A stretch of 64,000 bases of DNA from the NCBI GenBank assembly GCA_009746045.1, contig RPFO01000156.1, positions 2,585,452 to 2,649,451 of the forward strand, read 5' to 3'. The notes beneath the pieces were generated by a model. That model saw only the letters and a program-made list of their open reading frames with translations. It ran no database searches and was not told the origin of the DNA. This document shows positions 1 through 12,251 of this stretch, one piece after another. This DNA comes from Mesostigma viride. Its lineage: Eukaryota > Streptophyta > Mesostigmatophyceae > Mesostigmatales > Mesostigmataceae. The first letter of the stretch is position 1, and the number at the start of each line of letters is the position of its first letter. The position numbers and the translations under genes were made by a program.

Positions 1-3000
1 CCAACCTGCGCAAGGCGTTCAAGGACGCCACGCCGCAGCAGCTGGCCGACTTCAATGACGACTGCGCCATCTGCAAGGTGGGCCAAGCTCTATAAATAAG
101 TGGGAGCTGCGCCCTCTGCAAGGTGGGCTCAAACTTTTCGCCGCTTTATCGCCTGGTGACACAAGCATTTTGTGCCACTATTTAAGGGAGCGAATTCACG
201 TCGTGCCCTCCTCACATCAAGTATGGAAAGAGTGGAAGGAGCTGATGCACATCAAAGAAATGGGAGACAGTGCCATAATTTGTTAAGTCAGCCAATATTT
301 TGACCTTGGTTCACAAGGATGTGTAACATTTATAAAATGTGTCGCTTGTAAAGTGAGCAGATTTGCGTCATGCCGCTTTCACCAAAGTAAGACTTAAGTA
401 ATTGCATCACAGTGAGCCAACGTGGGAGAGTTGGTCACACTTATGAACAGAGCGGAACTTCATCGCGTTTTCTGTGAAATGAGCGGATTTTCACCATGCC
501 AGTGTGTATGAAAGCCTATCAATTGTGAAAGTCTATCGGTGTTCGTGCAAAGCCATGCCCATGTGTGCAGTCATGCCTCAACCCTGAAGTGAGCCCAGCA
601 CTAGTGCGTGATGGCGCATTCAGCCCCACCTTGCGATGATGACAGCATTTCGAATGGGCTAGCACATTTAACTAGGGGGCGGCGTGCCATGGGGGTCCAT
701 GCACCGGGACGGGGGGGGCCCTCGCTCGCCCACACCACGCGTGTACGCGGGTGCGTGCGTCCCCCCGTCACCACTATGTGCATGGCCTTACATGGCACGT
801 GTGCCCTCGGTGCGGTGAGCCTCTTGCTAATAATCTTCTCGCTGAGCAACGTGGGGATTCCGTTGCATCATGACGTTGATGATGACCCTCAAATGTTTGA
901 CATGGCTCTCGGTAAGCCGGTGCATCTTGCTAGAAAGTCGAAAGCAAGCGTCGTGGATGCAGCGTCACAAGTACGCAGATGTCGGCTTGGACCTCTCCCT
1001 TTTGTTCCCAATCGTTTGTCTTATGCTAGCAGACGTCTGCTTTGACCTTTTCCTTTGGTCCCAAGCGTTTGGCGAATACCAAGGAAACCCCCATTATGCT
1101 AGGTATTACGTCCAGCAGTTAACTTGCTAATCGCTTTGACAGCTTGCTTTCTTTCGACCTGTTCTTTGCTTTTGCCTCCACTTGATGCTCTGCCTATGTC
1201 CACAGGAGCGCATGCAGTGCGCCAAGGTGCTCCCCTGCGGCCACCTCTTCCACCTGCCCTGCCTGCGCTCATGGTACGCGCCACGCATGCCCTTGTCAAC
1301 CATGGTCAGTCGGTCGGGCTTGCTCACCTGCCCTGCCTGTGCTGATTGGTACGCGCCACATCGCGTCCCCACGCATGCCTCTCGCTTGTGAGCACCCCGT
1401 GCATAGCCCTTCACAGGGTTCTACCACAGTCGCTTGGCTGCACAGTTTCTTGTCATTCATTTCCGTCCGTTGGCGGCTCTTCTGTCACACAACCCACCCA
1501 TCCGGCCGTTCACTGAGCATCGTGCCATCGCTCCATCCTACAATAACCACACACCCCATGCACCACACACCACCGACACCTCCACCCTCGTGCACACATC
1601 CATGTGGCAACCAGCGCAGGCTAGAAAACTGGAAGTCGGGCCATTATCACACATGCCCACTCCACCAGCCCCTGAATCGTCTGAGGCACAGAAACCCCAA
1701 CTCAGTGCATCCTAATACTCCCATCTGTCCACATGTCCCACCCCACGCTTCACCCACGCTCCCACGGACCAACCCATCACCACCAGGCACCAGTCCACCA
1801 CCATGGTATTTTTATCCACGACGGTGTTCTAACCGTCCCACCCCATTCACCCACACCTACCAGCCCATTCATTGATTCATTAGACTCCTGAGAAAACGGA
1901 CACAGACTAGCTTGGTTCGACGAGTTAAGTCGTACCAATAGTCGTACTTCTAAGGTTGTTCGTGCACGTTTCGCCCCTACTGAAAACGCCCTGCTGCAGA
2001 TGCCAGCACGACCGGAGGCACACCCCGACAAAGCTAGTCGTACCACCACTAACCTACCCCGACTTCTTTTCTGGTTTTCGCGAAAACAGTCGGGGTAGAT
2101 TAGTCGTGGTACGACTAATTTCCCTAAAACGCGCCGCACCAGGAAATCAGCCGTGATAAATAGTCGTACTTGGCGGTCTTCACAAGGGGTCTATTGATTT
2201 GCATTCTCTTTTTGGCATCTATGTGCCTTGGGCATAAGTGCGTTTTTGGCATTTGTGTGTTTTGTGTGTTAAACTGCGTGCCCACCCCACCCCGCAGGCT
2301 CGAGCAGAGCCGCGCGAACAACTACACCTGCCCCACCTGCCGCTGCTCCCTGCTGGGGCCACCCGCAGGGAGCGGGCGTTCCCCCGCCGAGGGGGGGAGT
2401 GGGGGTGCAGGCGGCCGCCCGGCTAATGGCTACCAGCAGCCGCCACAGGGCGCCACGGCACCGCATGTGCAAGGGGATGCCGCGGGGGGGGCAGCAAACG
2501 CTCCGTTGCCTCCGGATGGCCCTGCGGCAGGGGTGGGGGGATCAAGGCCCATCGGAGGGCTGCAGTTTTGGCGGAGCGCGGGGGCGTTTGGGCTGGGGGC
2601 GCATGGCCCGCCAGGGATGTCGCCACATGGCGGCGGGTCCACTCCCTCGTAAGTCACACATAGCTATTAGTACTAGTAGCGCCTATTTAGAATAGAGGTA
2701 AGCGAGTTTGTAATGAACCTGTCATAGTAAGTAATTCTTTTAAGTACCGCTAATGCAACGTCACAGAAATTTTGAAGAAATCGATGCTAATGAAAAAGTG
2801 AGCACGTTTGTTGTTATTGTTATACCCACGTTGTGCCTATGTTGCTGTCGTGTCTACGTACATCTTGGGTTTTTCCGTTACGCTCGTGATATGACCCACG
2901 CGCTGAATATATATGTATATAGCATTCATGACCCACGATTACGTGGGCGTGGTGGAATTGGGGGGGGATGCGCTTGTAGTGGGGCAGAAAATAGGTGGAA

Positions 3001-4834
3001 TGAATTCATTGGTCACGCAGTCCCATTGGGGATCCGCTGAGCATTCACCCTTTGGATGATGGTGTAGGCGACCTGGAAGAGGTGGACTAGGTGGAAGACT
3101 TTTGGGCATCATTTAGGGGATCGTTATAGGTTGGCCCAGTTGGTGGGCAGTAGTGGAGCAAGCGATACCATCCATTCGTGGTCTGATGGTCATTATTATG
3201 ACCCCCTCTTCAACCTCGTTTGCCTTCATTAATCGAAATCGATTTTTCATTCCCTGTTTTCTTCTTGTTACCTTTGGCCTGCCCTGTACCACTTGTCGGC
3301 ACAGGCCGACGCAGCGGGTCAGCAGCCCCATCTACTGGGTTCCCAACCAGGGGGCCGGCCCATTTGGGAGCCCCTTCATGGCACCCCCTGTGCAGTGGCC
3401 ACAGCAGCCGCCACAACGGCTCGCCGACGGTGCTGGCGCCGCCACCCCCGGGGGGCCCACCCCCACCACCAGCATGTTCTCTTTCGCGGGCCTTCCCCTG
3501 GGACGATTTCTCTGGTTCCAAGGAGGTCCCCCCCAGCCCTCGGCACCCTACCCCACGAATGGGGGCACACCGGGGGGGTCATGGGGGGCGGGATCTGGTA
3601 CGGCCACCCCCGCCACCGCCCCTAGTGGCCAGGCATCCTCCGATGGCCCCGGGGGGATGGGGGACAACGCGGGCAGCACACATGGCCTGTTTGCAGCTGG
3701 CCCAGGTGATGGTCCGGGCCGGCCAGTCTCTGTCCCCCACATGTCAGCATCAGGGCACATGGCCGCATCATCGGGGCACGCACCCTCCTCTTCCTCCTCC
3801 TTGCACTCCCTCTCTCCTTCCCTGTCATCGTTGGCACCATCGGGCCGACCCGCTTCCGCGCCGGCGTCGATACCTGCCCCCGGGCCATCGGCGGTGGCAC
3901 CGCTGGCGTCCGGCACGCAGGACCTGCGTCAGCGGCACCCGTTCTTCCCCTCCATGGTGGCGCGGGTCAAGGATATGCTGCCGTACGTGGAGGAGCACCG
4001 GATCGTGGTGGTGAGTGGCTGGGAAGAACGTAAAAAGGGGAGGGGGCAAAGGGGCAGCGTGATAAGGTGGTTGACAGCCAGGCCTGTATTCCTTGTCTCA
4101 TCTGCTATTTCCTGTCCACCAGTAGTGAGACCAGGCCTGTATTCCTTGTCTCATTTGCTATTCCTTGTCCACCAGGATTGAGACCAGGCCTGTATTCCTT
4201 GTCTCATTTGCTATTCCCTGTCGCTGCACTGCCCGGCTGGAATGTGGATTCCCTTCATCTCGGTCTTGTTTTTTCTTAGGCATCATCTGTGCAAGCTCCT
4301 GGTAATTTGCGTGGTTTACCTAAAATTGTTGCTACAGTGACTAGCAGCACTCACCATCTGCCGTTTTCTCTTCCTTGTTGCCGCTCCACCGTGTGGGAAA
4401 TCCTGTTTGTGTTTGCACGGAGCAGTCATGAGTCGCATGGATAGGGAATGACTCGGTGAATCGCTTCCCTTTGGTGGTTCATGAGGATAGGGAATGACTC
4501 GGTGAATCGCTTCCCTTTGGTGGTTCATGAGGATAGGGAATGACTCGGTGAATCGCTTCCCTTTGGTGGTTCATGAGGATAGGGAATGACTCGGTGAATC
4601 GCTTCCCTTTGGTGGTTCGGCTTCCCTTTGGTGGTTGTACTGATGGTTCTGTTGGTGGTTGATGGTGTCATCCTCGGTCAGCTTTCCCTTGGTGTTTGTA
4701 TTGCACTGATGGTCTCCCTTTGAACCGTGTTGCACCGATGGCTTCCCCTGTGTGGCGTACAGGAGCTGATGCGCTCCCCATCGGTCGAGTCAGCTGTGAA
4801 TGCGTTGCTGGATCAAGACATGGGAGGTAGCTAA
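1..4834 (+). CDS. RING-H2/CUE E3 ubiquitin ligase, gp78/AMFR-RIN2 type (5' end outside window)
   Basis: Visible coding exons are 3-77, 1206-1273, 2298-2648, 3305-4010 and 4763-4834. All have GT-AG borders and their phases join without a break. Exons 1-3 together make a RING-H2 finger: CAIC, then CGHLFHLPC, then CPTC, preceded by DATPQQLADFNDD. This is the layout of animal gp78/AMFR and plant RIN2/RIN3, ER-membrane ligases of ER-associated degradation. Exons 3 and 4 then give a long Pro/Gly/Ser-rich linker. It ends in MVARVKDMLPYVEEH, which continues across the last intron into ELMRSPSVESAVNALLDQ, a split CUE (ubiquitin-binding) domain. The stop follows a few residues after the CUE, so a p97-binding tail like that of mammalian gp78 is not seen. 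The membrane-spanning N-terminus should lie left of the window. The low-complexity linker is the least certain part of the model. Confidence 0.87.
4079..4222 (+). repeat. Tandem repeat in ligase intron, about 55-bp unit, three copies
   Basis: A unit built on 'caggcctgtattccttgtct' followed by a CATTTGCTATTCCTTGTCC-like stretch recurs three times. It lies in the last intron of the ligase gene. The copies contain CCACCAG, a possible cryptic splice acceptor. Confidence 0.75.
4439..4622 (+). repeat. Tandem repeat, 46-bp unit, four copies
   Basis: Four almost perfect copies of a 46-bp unit that begins ggatagggaatgactcggtg lie in the last ligase intron. The high identity points to recent expansion. 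Any reading frame through it is an artefact. Confidence 0.9.
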
Positions 4835-7176
4835 CTAGTGTGTAGTGTGCAGGGCGACTAAAACACTTAGTGCTGTTGGCAACTGTGGTGCCCACTCACT
4901 TGGCATCGTTGAGTGGCTGTGGTCCCCACTCATGCAACAGCTACGTGCAAGGGTGGCACGTGGCATTGGTACCTAGCTGCCGTGATGATGTCAGTGTGTG
5001 GTTGCATACTTCTGCATTCCATGAGGGTGACCTTGACCCCGACCACAATGGTGCCGCCGGTCCAGGTCCGCTTCCTGTGGGGCAGATAGAAGCCAATGGT
5101 GCTGGCTACTGGCATTCCATGCTGCATCAGTGGTAGAAACCAATGATGCATGGATACAGGCCTTGGAAGGGTGCTGGCGTCTCCGCTCCATGCTGCATCT
5201 GTGGTAGAAACCAATGATCTTACAAGCAACGTTTATTAGTCTGGCAGCAGCCATGAGCCTGGGTACTGCCAACCTTTGTCATTCATGAAAAGATGTTGGC
5301 CAGCACATGCCTGTCAAGTGCTAGATAGGTAAGCACAGCAATCGCCGCGCTCCTCTGTGAGGGGTTGGTGGCACTCCAACTTTCAAATTTTGGCCAGTTG
5401 TATATAGCATTGTATGCCATAACACTTGCTGCCCAATGCTGCAATTCATTCATTTATTGATTCATTCACACGCCTCCATTGGGAGAGTCTCGGGGTGTCA
5501 ACTTTTGAGTAGGTACCTTTCATCCCTGTGTCGGATGCACAGCAAGAAGGGTGGGATCGACCCCCCCCTTTTCTCGTTGCCTTGAAAGGCAGGTCACAGG
5601 TTCAATTAAACTGCTCACTGGGAGAGTCTAGCAACAAGAGGTATAGGGTGCCAGCTAGCGCGATCTCTGATCGATCACTAGCTGTGCATGCCTTGATCAG
5701 GCCACAGCTGGGGGACTCTCTCCGCATCATGTTGCAGGCCCACCCGCGTGCATTCACATATACGTCTGGTTGTCTCCTTGATACGTGTCCAATTATTAGA
5801 AGTACTTAGCATGCAAAAACATAACGGATCTTGCAGTGCGTAATTAAGGCCGCCCCATGCATGGTCCAGAGCTAGGCCACGTACAGATAGGCTTTGATCG
5901 AACTCCCTTTAGACGCAACGGTTTGGGAGAATATTCAGGCCTCTCCCGGAGCCTGAGGGGTTTTAGCCCTGGGCAAAACATGCACCGGCCCATTTCATGA
6001 TGTTACAACAGATGTACTGGTGACCTAATATGTCCGGAGCTCTCTTGAATCAATCGTAGTTTGTACATATTTCATACATATTGCGCTGGTTGTCTCCTTG
6101 ATATTTCAGTTCTTATCATTGGTTGTATGTCACTGGGCCGTAGATGACACTTGCAGGTGCATTGCATGCAAGTGCCTAGTAAGCAAAGGATTTGCAAGTG
6201 CTTGGCCATCTACCAAGTTAAACCAAGCAGCAACGGCCCAAGAATCAGTGAGCACGCCCCTGTGACAACAGGAGTACTTAGAACCAGTGGCTGCACATGC
6301 CCCGGACAGCCCAGATATAGGCCTCCCTATGGATGGACAGGTGGGAACACCGTGATATGTACATAACATCCGCTTTTATAGCTTCTATGCCCTCTTCAAA
6401 GCGTTCTGGAAACGGATGGCTGAGATAAGCCCCAGCAGTACCTGGGAAGAATCCGTCAACAGCATAACAGGACAAATGCAAATCCGCATGGCTTGGGGGT
6501 CATTTCACAAAAAAGAGGGGCTGTCCACAAACATGGGGAATATCATATACTGCCCACGCACGTACCTTCAGCAAGTAGAACAACCAAAATCTTTTTGCTA
6601 TGTATCAGTCATCATTCATATCAGCCAAGAACTCACAGTGTCACTGCACCTTCTCATATCTTTGTACCCACCAACTTTGTGTACGCCGATCGCTGCTGCC
6701 GAGTACTGCCATTGCATGCCACCTCAGCCCAGCAACTTGCTGTTCAGCTGATTTTCACAAATGATACTACTCCCAAGCAGAAGGAAGACCCCAAGCCAAG
6801 CCAGCACATGCGTCACTTACAACAATCACGCTGCACAGCCCAGGAATGACAGGAACGTGCATGCCGGAACTAGCACCAAATCCAGCCTCTATGGTCTTGT
6901 TTTGTCCCAGCCAGCGCCATCACACCCTACCTTGCTTGGTTACAATTATCGGCACCACACCCTAGCCTGCTTGGTTACAGTTAGGGTCGCTACACCCTAG
7001 CCTGCGTGGTTACGTCAAGCATTGCTTCGCACTGCTTTGCTGTTTCTTGCTTGGCTACATCTAGCACCTCTACACCTTGGTATGTTATTTTCAGCATCGC
7101 TACACACTGGCTTGCTTGGTTAGTTGCTGCTTGGGTACACCCCAGCTTGGTTAGGTCTAGTGGGGTTGCCACGCAC
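4835..7176. other. Region between ligase and TMEM216; no secure gene, repeat debris
   Basis: After the ligase stop I see no convincing coding exon apart from a possible last TMEM216 exon at 6290-6210 (-). Two copies of a 'gtagaaaccaatgat' motif lie at about 5130-5220. The motif GGTTGTCTCCTTGATA, one end of the TA-flanked MITE described at 60943, occurs near 5766 and 6085. At 6920-7140 a degenerate satellite built on 'cctgcttggttac' runs up to the TMEM216 exon at 7177. Confidence 0.5.
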
Positions 7177-9202
7177 CTGCAGCGCTGTGAAACCGAGTGC
7201 CACCGCGTTGAGGAACTGTTCGAGCTTGAGGCTGTAGGTAGATAGGGGTTATCGATGAGGGGGGAAGGCATAAAGAGGGGATAAGGGATAGGGGGCAGGT
7301 TTTGAGGGGGGAAAGTGCGACCATTAGTAGGTGAGAGTGGAGGGGAGGAAAGATTATGCAGGGAGAGATTCCCATGCAGACAAATGTGGATGAGTGGGAG
7401 TGAATATGAGGTGTGGTGTAAAAAGAAACATGCATGTCGACGTGCAGGATCAGGAGTAATACCGTGCAGCGATATACACAGCGACGCACATGTACGTCTG
7501 GAAGAGCAGGTAGAAAATGTGGAGCGCGATGACAGGGGCCGACAGCAGGAAGCACCACACGATGGGGCCGCTCTGCTCCGTCTTGTTGCCCTTAGATCCT
7601 GCAGGGTTGGGGCCAGGAGCAGGCCGTGCAATGTGGTGGCCATGCGACAAACCAAAAGAGGATATGGCATCGTATCATTCCGCTCAGTGCGGGCGTGAAG
7701 AAGGCAAGTGAATGATGCGACGTTCGCGCGTGAGTTCCCAACAGCCCTGTGCTTTTTTTTTTTCGCCCCCCCACCCCCCCCCTGGTAACAAGAACGATAT
7801 TAAATACTATTTTAATAGCTCCTGTTTTCTAGCTTCTTACATTATATCACAATCTTCTTTCAGTAATGGATAATATCATAGCAAAGGTACTGTTCCGGAG
7901 ACCACACATTCTATGAAAAAGACCTGAGCGCCGTCGGCGGAGGCTACGATACGAGACAGCTGACACGGGGGACCTGGATGCATCCAGCGAAGGCATGGCT
8001 GTAATTGGGGCAGCCTTACTGCATCCGCTATGCTTTTGCTACTGCTGTTGTAGTGCACCCACAGTTGGGCCTGCACCCTGACGCAGAGAGAGTCCTCTGT
8101 GGCCTGCCCACTTGAGGCAGTACGGGAGAAGCTAGGGCGCCCCCCCTGTTTCTCGTTGTTTGTAGGGGCTGATGGCTCCTTTATTGGTACGCAGCCACTC
8201 ATGCATGAAATCAGTTGATGACATACCTGGAAAGATGCACTGTACCGTGTAGGCAAAGCGCCACCGATGCAAGCCACACATGGATGGCCATGGGCGGGCA
8301 AGGGAAGTAGCCATCTAAGATGACCACGCACCCAAAGATAAATAAATTAAGACTACCAAATAACTCATAATGATAAAGAGAACTATGAGATGGCATCCGC
8401 TCACTAGAGGCAATTCATGGCGCCTCACCGAGGAATACAAAGACGCCACAGCTACAATAGACGAGGCATGGTAATTACGGCTATCACGTGAGAAATGACT
8501 GACAGTGATTGCAGACGTTTCTGGACTGAGAACACGCAATGCCCGATGAATAACAGGCATTTCTCGAGGAATTGACGACATTACAGGCATTCTCTGACGA
8601 ATTACACGCAACTCGGCGCTTGGGAATCCCAAGGGCTGCTTCCAGGGTGATGGAAGACGCGTGCTCCTGGCTACCCAAACATAGAGGCCTAGTAGCAGCT
8701 GCCAGCTGCCATGAGCCAGACCCCGAGAAGCCCCAAGTGTACTGGCGGGGCGGGGACCTTTATGTCAACAAGAAACTGTGGAGCCCCCCCCCGGGCTCCC
8801 CTGGGATAGAGCACTCAAGTTAGCTGTCTACCTGGGGGCAATCGATTATGGGATATCTTAGACAGCACTTGAAATGATATTATGATGATTATTAGCGCCC
8901 AGCGTTTTAGTACCTTCAATTAGCTCTGGCACCTTGTGGCCATCGGCTTGCGCCTTAGCCGACGTCTTGAGCCCACCTCACCTTTGTAGCATAAGCTATG
9001 CGTCAGCCTACCTATGGTATTGCTCTGGTTGTATTGCACCCACAGTGTTGCGCCCCGGCACCCTGCAGTGGAGAGAGCGCTCCGTGGCCTGCCCACTTGC
9101 GGCAGTGAGAAAAGCTAGGGCGCCCTCCCTCCTTCTCGTTGTGAATGTAGGGTTGAAGGTTCCTCTACTCTGTATTGGCACCCACGTGACGCAGTCACGT
9201 GC

Positions 9203-9294
<92 letters not shown>

Positions 9295-10826
9295 GAGCCA
9301 GGCGTGCTAACAGCCAGCCACTCACCCAAGAACAGCCTCACGGGCTCCACCAGCAGGTACAGCCACAGGAAGATGAACTCCATCGCGAAACTCTTGTCGG
9401 GGTACGGCAGCTGGCGGCCTGACGAGCAAGGGGGAGGGGGGATGCAAAAGATGGCGAGCAAGGGGGGGGGGGGGGGCAAAGATGGCGACCGGTCAAGATG
9501 TCGAGATGGGCGATAGCTGGGGGCGACCATCAGAATCAACATGACAAGAATATAATCAGGTGGTGCTTGGAACTTGACAGCAGCTTAGGCAAACAACCAG
9601 AGCGCCTATGGCATGATGGTCCAAACACAGTACGCGGAAAATGCGATAAGAATGCAAATGCAGAGCTGGCATACTGGTATGGGATTATTTGCCATGATCA
9701 CAGACCCCTCCCACTTGGCATATGAGGCCCTCATATACCCTACTAGAATATCATATACCCATTCGCAGCAGGAGAGCAGAGCTATATGATACAAAATAAG
9801 GTAATACCACTACACATAATTAACTATAGTATACACACTAAAGCAATGCTACTAGTACGACTTTACTGGAACGTCTCCGTCATCGTCACGTAAGCTTCAT
9901 GGGGAACTAGAACCACCTATCCTTAACAGTGCCGGTAACACTCTTTCGAAACTCAGCTTTAACCCCTCAAGCCTATTGGGGCCATCTAGCTCTGCCACCC
10001 AAGCTATCCATGCAGGGGTAAGTTGTCGAGGCAAGCAGCAAATAGTAAACTAAATGCTGCCAAGCGCAGGGGTAAGTAATTAATCAATAACACCTAGACT
10101 GCGGCACGTGAGCATAATCCTCAATGACTCGGGTAAGACAGAGAGCTTTAGCTAAGGATCTGATCAGCCACGGGTATTCCTTTCTGTGAATGGGAAGGGA
10201 GGTCCTTTGTTTCGCTTTGAGCAGGATATAGAATGGCGTCTGAGTTTTTCTAGTCCTTGTTATTCATATGGCGAGTAGGGGTACCTGCGGATTAAGATAT
10301 ACAGTAACATATGAGATGGTCCTTGTCTAACCATCGATATACCTGTTCGTTTCACAAGCAAGAGCACCGGTGGAGTAAGACATAGGATGATCCTTTTCTG
10401 GCCATCAACATACCTTTGCAGAACCCTTTAGTAAAGATTGAAACTTCTAACGAATAAACAGAAATTCTCTTTTGCCTGTCTGTCCAGCCATCATGCACCT
10501 ATTCATATAACAAGAAAAAACACATGTGGAGTGAAACATAGGACGCTCTTTGTCTAGCCATCGACATACCTTTGCAGGTGAGGTTAAAGCCCTTTGGTTA
10601 CACAAAGGCGTCTAAAGAAGATAACAGAAACGACTGTTCCTCTAGCCACCAATCTTTCCTCCGTAGAGCCTGCAGGCCTCGGCGCACCTTTGTAGATGAA
10701 GATGGCCAGCGTGAGGAACCACCAGAAGACATCATACCAGCGCCCAAAATAGAACAGGATCTCCAGGGGCAGCGACGTCAACTGCGGCAGCCAGCACGCG
10801 GATGGCAAGGGCGTGCTAAAGTCAGT
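7177..10826 (-). CDS. TMEM216: TMEM216-like tetraspan protein of the ciliary transition zone (start and last exon unresolved)
   Basis: Four minus-strand exons join in phase: 10826-10688, 9418-9326, 7598-7490 and 7231-7177, with GT-AG borders. They encode about 132 residues, against about 145 in human TMEM216. Landmarks in order are LTSLPLEILFYFGRWYD, then a hydrophobic helix ending IFIYKG; LPYPDK with a second helix ending VRLFLG; SKGNKTEQ with a third helix ending LLFQTY; and LKLEQFLNAVALGFTALQ. These follow the order STPLEILFFLNGWY, FLYKG, LPYP, IRLFFGTKGN, LLLQTYVLRLE of the animal protein. The family (Pfam Transmemb_17) sits at the ciliary transition zone with the MKS complex. No in-frame ATG is visible in the first exon; GTAAGT donors near 10979 and 11156 suggest short upstream exons. 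A possible last exon at 6290-6210 follows a CAG, keeps phase, adds 26 hydrophobic residues and ends in TAG. That part is tentative. Confidence 0.83.
8025..8195 (+). mobile_element. Old LINE C 3'-UTR fragment
   Basis: The motifs 'gtagtgcacccacagt', 'ggcctgcccacttgaggcag' and 'agctagggcgcc' occur in the same order as in the LINE C copies at 8720-9292 and 25254-26328, but with more differences and no simple tail. It lies antisense in the second TMEM216 intron. Confidence 0.7.
8720..9292 (+). mobile_element. LINE C, 5'-truncated copy with (TTA)n tail and 9-bp target duplication
   Basis: The copy begins inside the ORF1 C-terminus (PEKPQVYWRGGDLYV, stop at 8823), continues through the LINE C 3' UTR and ends in about 30 TTA units. 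The 9-bp duplication ATGAGCCAG flanks it at 8711-8719 and 9293-9301, which fixes both ends. It lies antisense to TMEM216. Its right edge is only 24 nt from the intron's 5' splice site at 9325. A more complete sister copy is at 25254-26328 (-). Confidence 0.85.
9204..9294 (+). repeat. (TTA)n microsatellite, the tail of the LINE C copy
   Basis: About 30 uninterrupted TTA units directly follow the LINE C 3' end GTCACGTGCT. Reading frames of poly-Tyr, poly-Asn or poly-Leu here are artefacts. Confidence 0.95.
10305..10585 (+). repeat. Degenerate tandem duplications built on 'gccatc(g/a)acatacctttgcag'
   Basis: At least three diverged copies of a segment containing CATAGGAYGMTC, 'gccatcracatacc' and TTTGCAG lie in the first visible TMEM216 intron. 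They are old and I see no coding content. Confidence 0.6.
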
Positions 10827-12251
10827 CTGCAAAACACGGCAGTTGGAGCAACGCCGCTCCGCAAGACAACGCCTGTGACGTCAAGAGACAAAGTGACGAG
10901 GAAGATAGACAATAAAGGACTTTAGTAGCCTAAACACGGGATAGGTAAATGGAGCATGGGATAGCGGAGCCGGTCACTTACCACTTGTTTAGGTGGCAGG
11001 GGCCCTCGTTGGGCAGCGGCGTCTCCTGTTAAAGGTGATTTCCACGAAAGGCCGGCAACAGTAACAAGCCCTGAGAAAACCAGCTCTGGCAGCAAGGACG
11101 GTAGCCTATTGGGGAATTGCACAGAATGCCGGCACGGGCACGACCCTTTTACTTACCGACCGGCATCGTATGTCAATACTAGGTGCTCTCAATACTTGCA
11201 CGCCATGGTCAACCGGGTAAATCGAGGCTGCCACAGCTGACTCCGGTACCTGCGAATGCCCGGAAATACCTATCTATCCTTGGAGAATATGTTCACTAAT
11301 CTGTAGCTAAAGAGTGGCCCTAGGATGATTACTGGCTCCGTTTGTCATATCGCAACCACGGCATCCTCGAAGGCAAGTAGGCAATTACGCAATTCAGCTG
11401 CTGCCCTGGCGTGCAGGCAACCCTCAAGCCAGGAACCAGCAAGTAAGTTCTTTACAGAGAATGCTGGGGGTTTTCTTAGACGCTGGAAGTGACACCGAGC
11501 CAAAAGCACAAAATTCCCGAGCAAATGGGTTCTAACAACGTAGTCCCCTACCCGTTCAGCAAGTGGAACCACAGGCACAGCAAAACACACTCTTGCCAAT
11601 CCGGCAATAATAAATTCCAGTGCAGCGATCACTCGCACGGAACAAAAGGAACGTAAAAGCTCGCGTAAAGACAATTTGGCGCAGAAAACCGTGCCCAATT
11701 TTCCCGCATCTACTAGTACGTACAAGCGTACACGCCTGGTCTTTGAACGTGCGTACGAAGCGTATCTTACATAACGGTTACAGTAGAAGCGCGGCCTGTG
11801 CCAGGCTGGCTGGCTGCTGGCTTTTTTGCCAGTAAGGCGGTAGCCTTAAGCCGAAGGCCTCCCTAATAAATCCTCCCTAATCAAAATGGTCACGACCCCT
11901 CGATGAAGCTTAGATAGGAAACTTTGTCGTAGTTACAGTTTGTGGTTTGCCGTTTGACGAACAGTCGAGCGGACTCTCCGCAGTCTGGCCCGACTGGCCG
12001 GATGGTTTCCTGAATCCACAAAGATTCCATTCCAGCGTGGTTGTTGGCTACAGACTGCTGCAGAGAGAATGCTGACCAAATAACTGGACTTAACGCGCCC
12101 TACGAAAGCTATGGCTTTTGTGCAAGTGCACTTCGATGCATGATCCCAACTCCCGCTCCGTGGCAATAAGGGCAGCTGCTGATTAATTTATTTTCAAGTT
12201 TTCTTTTCTGGGGGTGTTAGGACATATCGACTCCCGACTGGACTGCACAAA
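10827..12251. other. Divergent intergenic region between TMEM216 (-) and the dehydratase (+)
   Basis: No domain is recognisable in either strand. It must contain the TMEM216 start exon(s) and the promoters of both genes. On the minus strand ATGCCGGTCG directly before a GTAAGT (about 11165-11152) could be a tiny first coding exon of TMEM216, but I could not join it in phase to the exon at 10826. No clear TATA box was found. Confidence 0.45.

Noticed and set aside
8572-8719. Upstream half of an 83-codon frame as ORF1 sequence
   Set aside because: The 9-bp duplication shows that the LINE begins at 8720; the upstream codons are unrelated intron sequence.
11345-11725. 126-codon minus-strand frame between TMEM216 and the dehydratase gene
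   Set aside because: Starts from a non-ATG codon, has no known motif and no splice context linking it to TMEM216.
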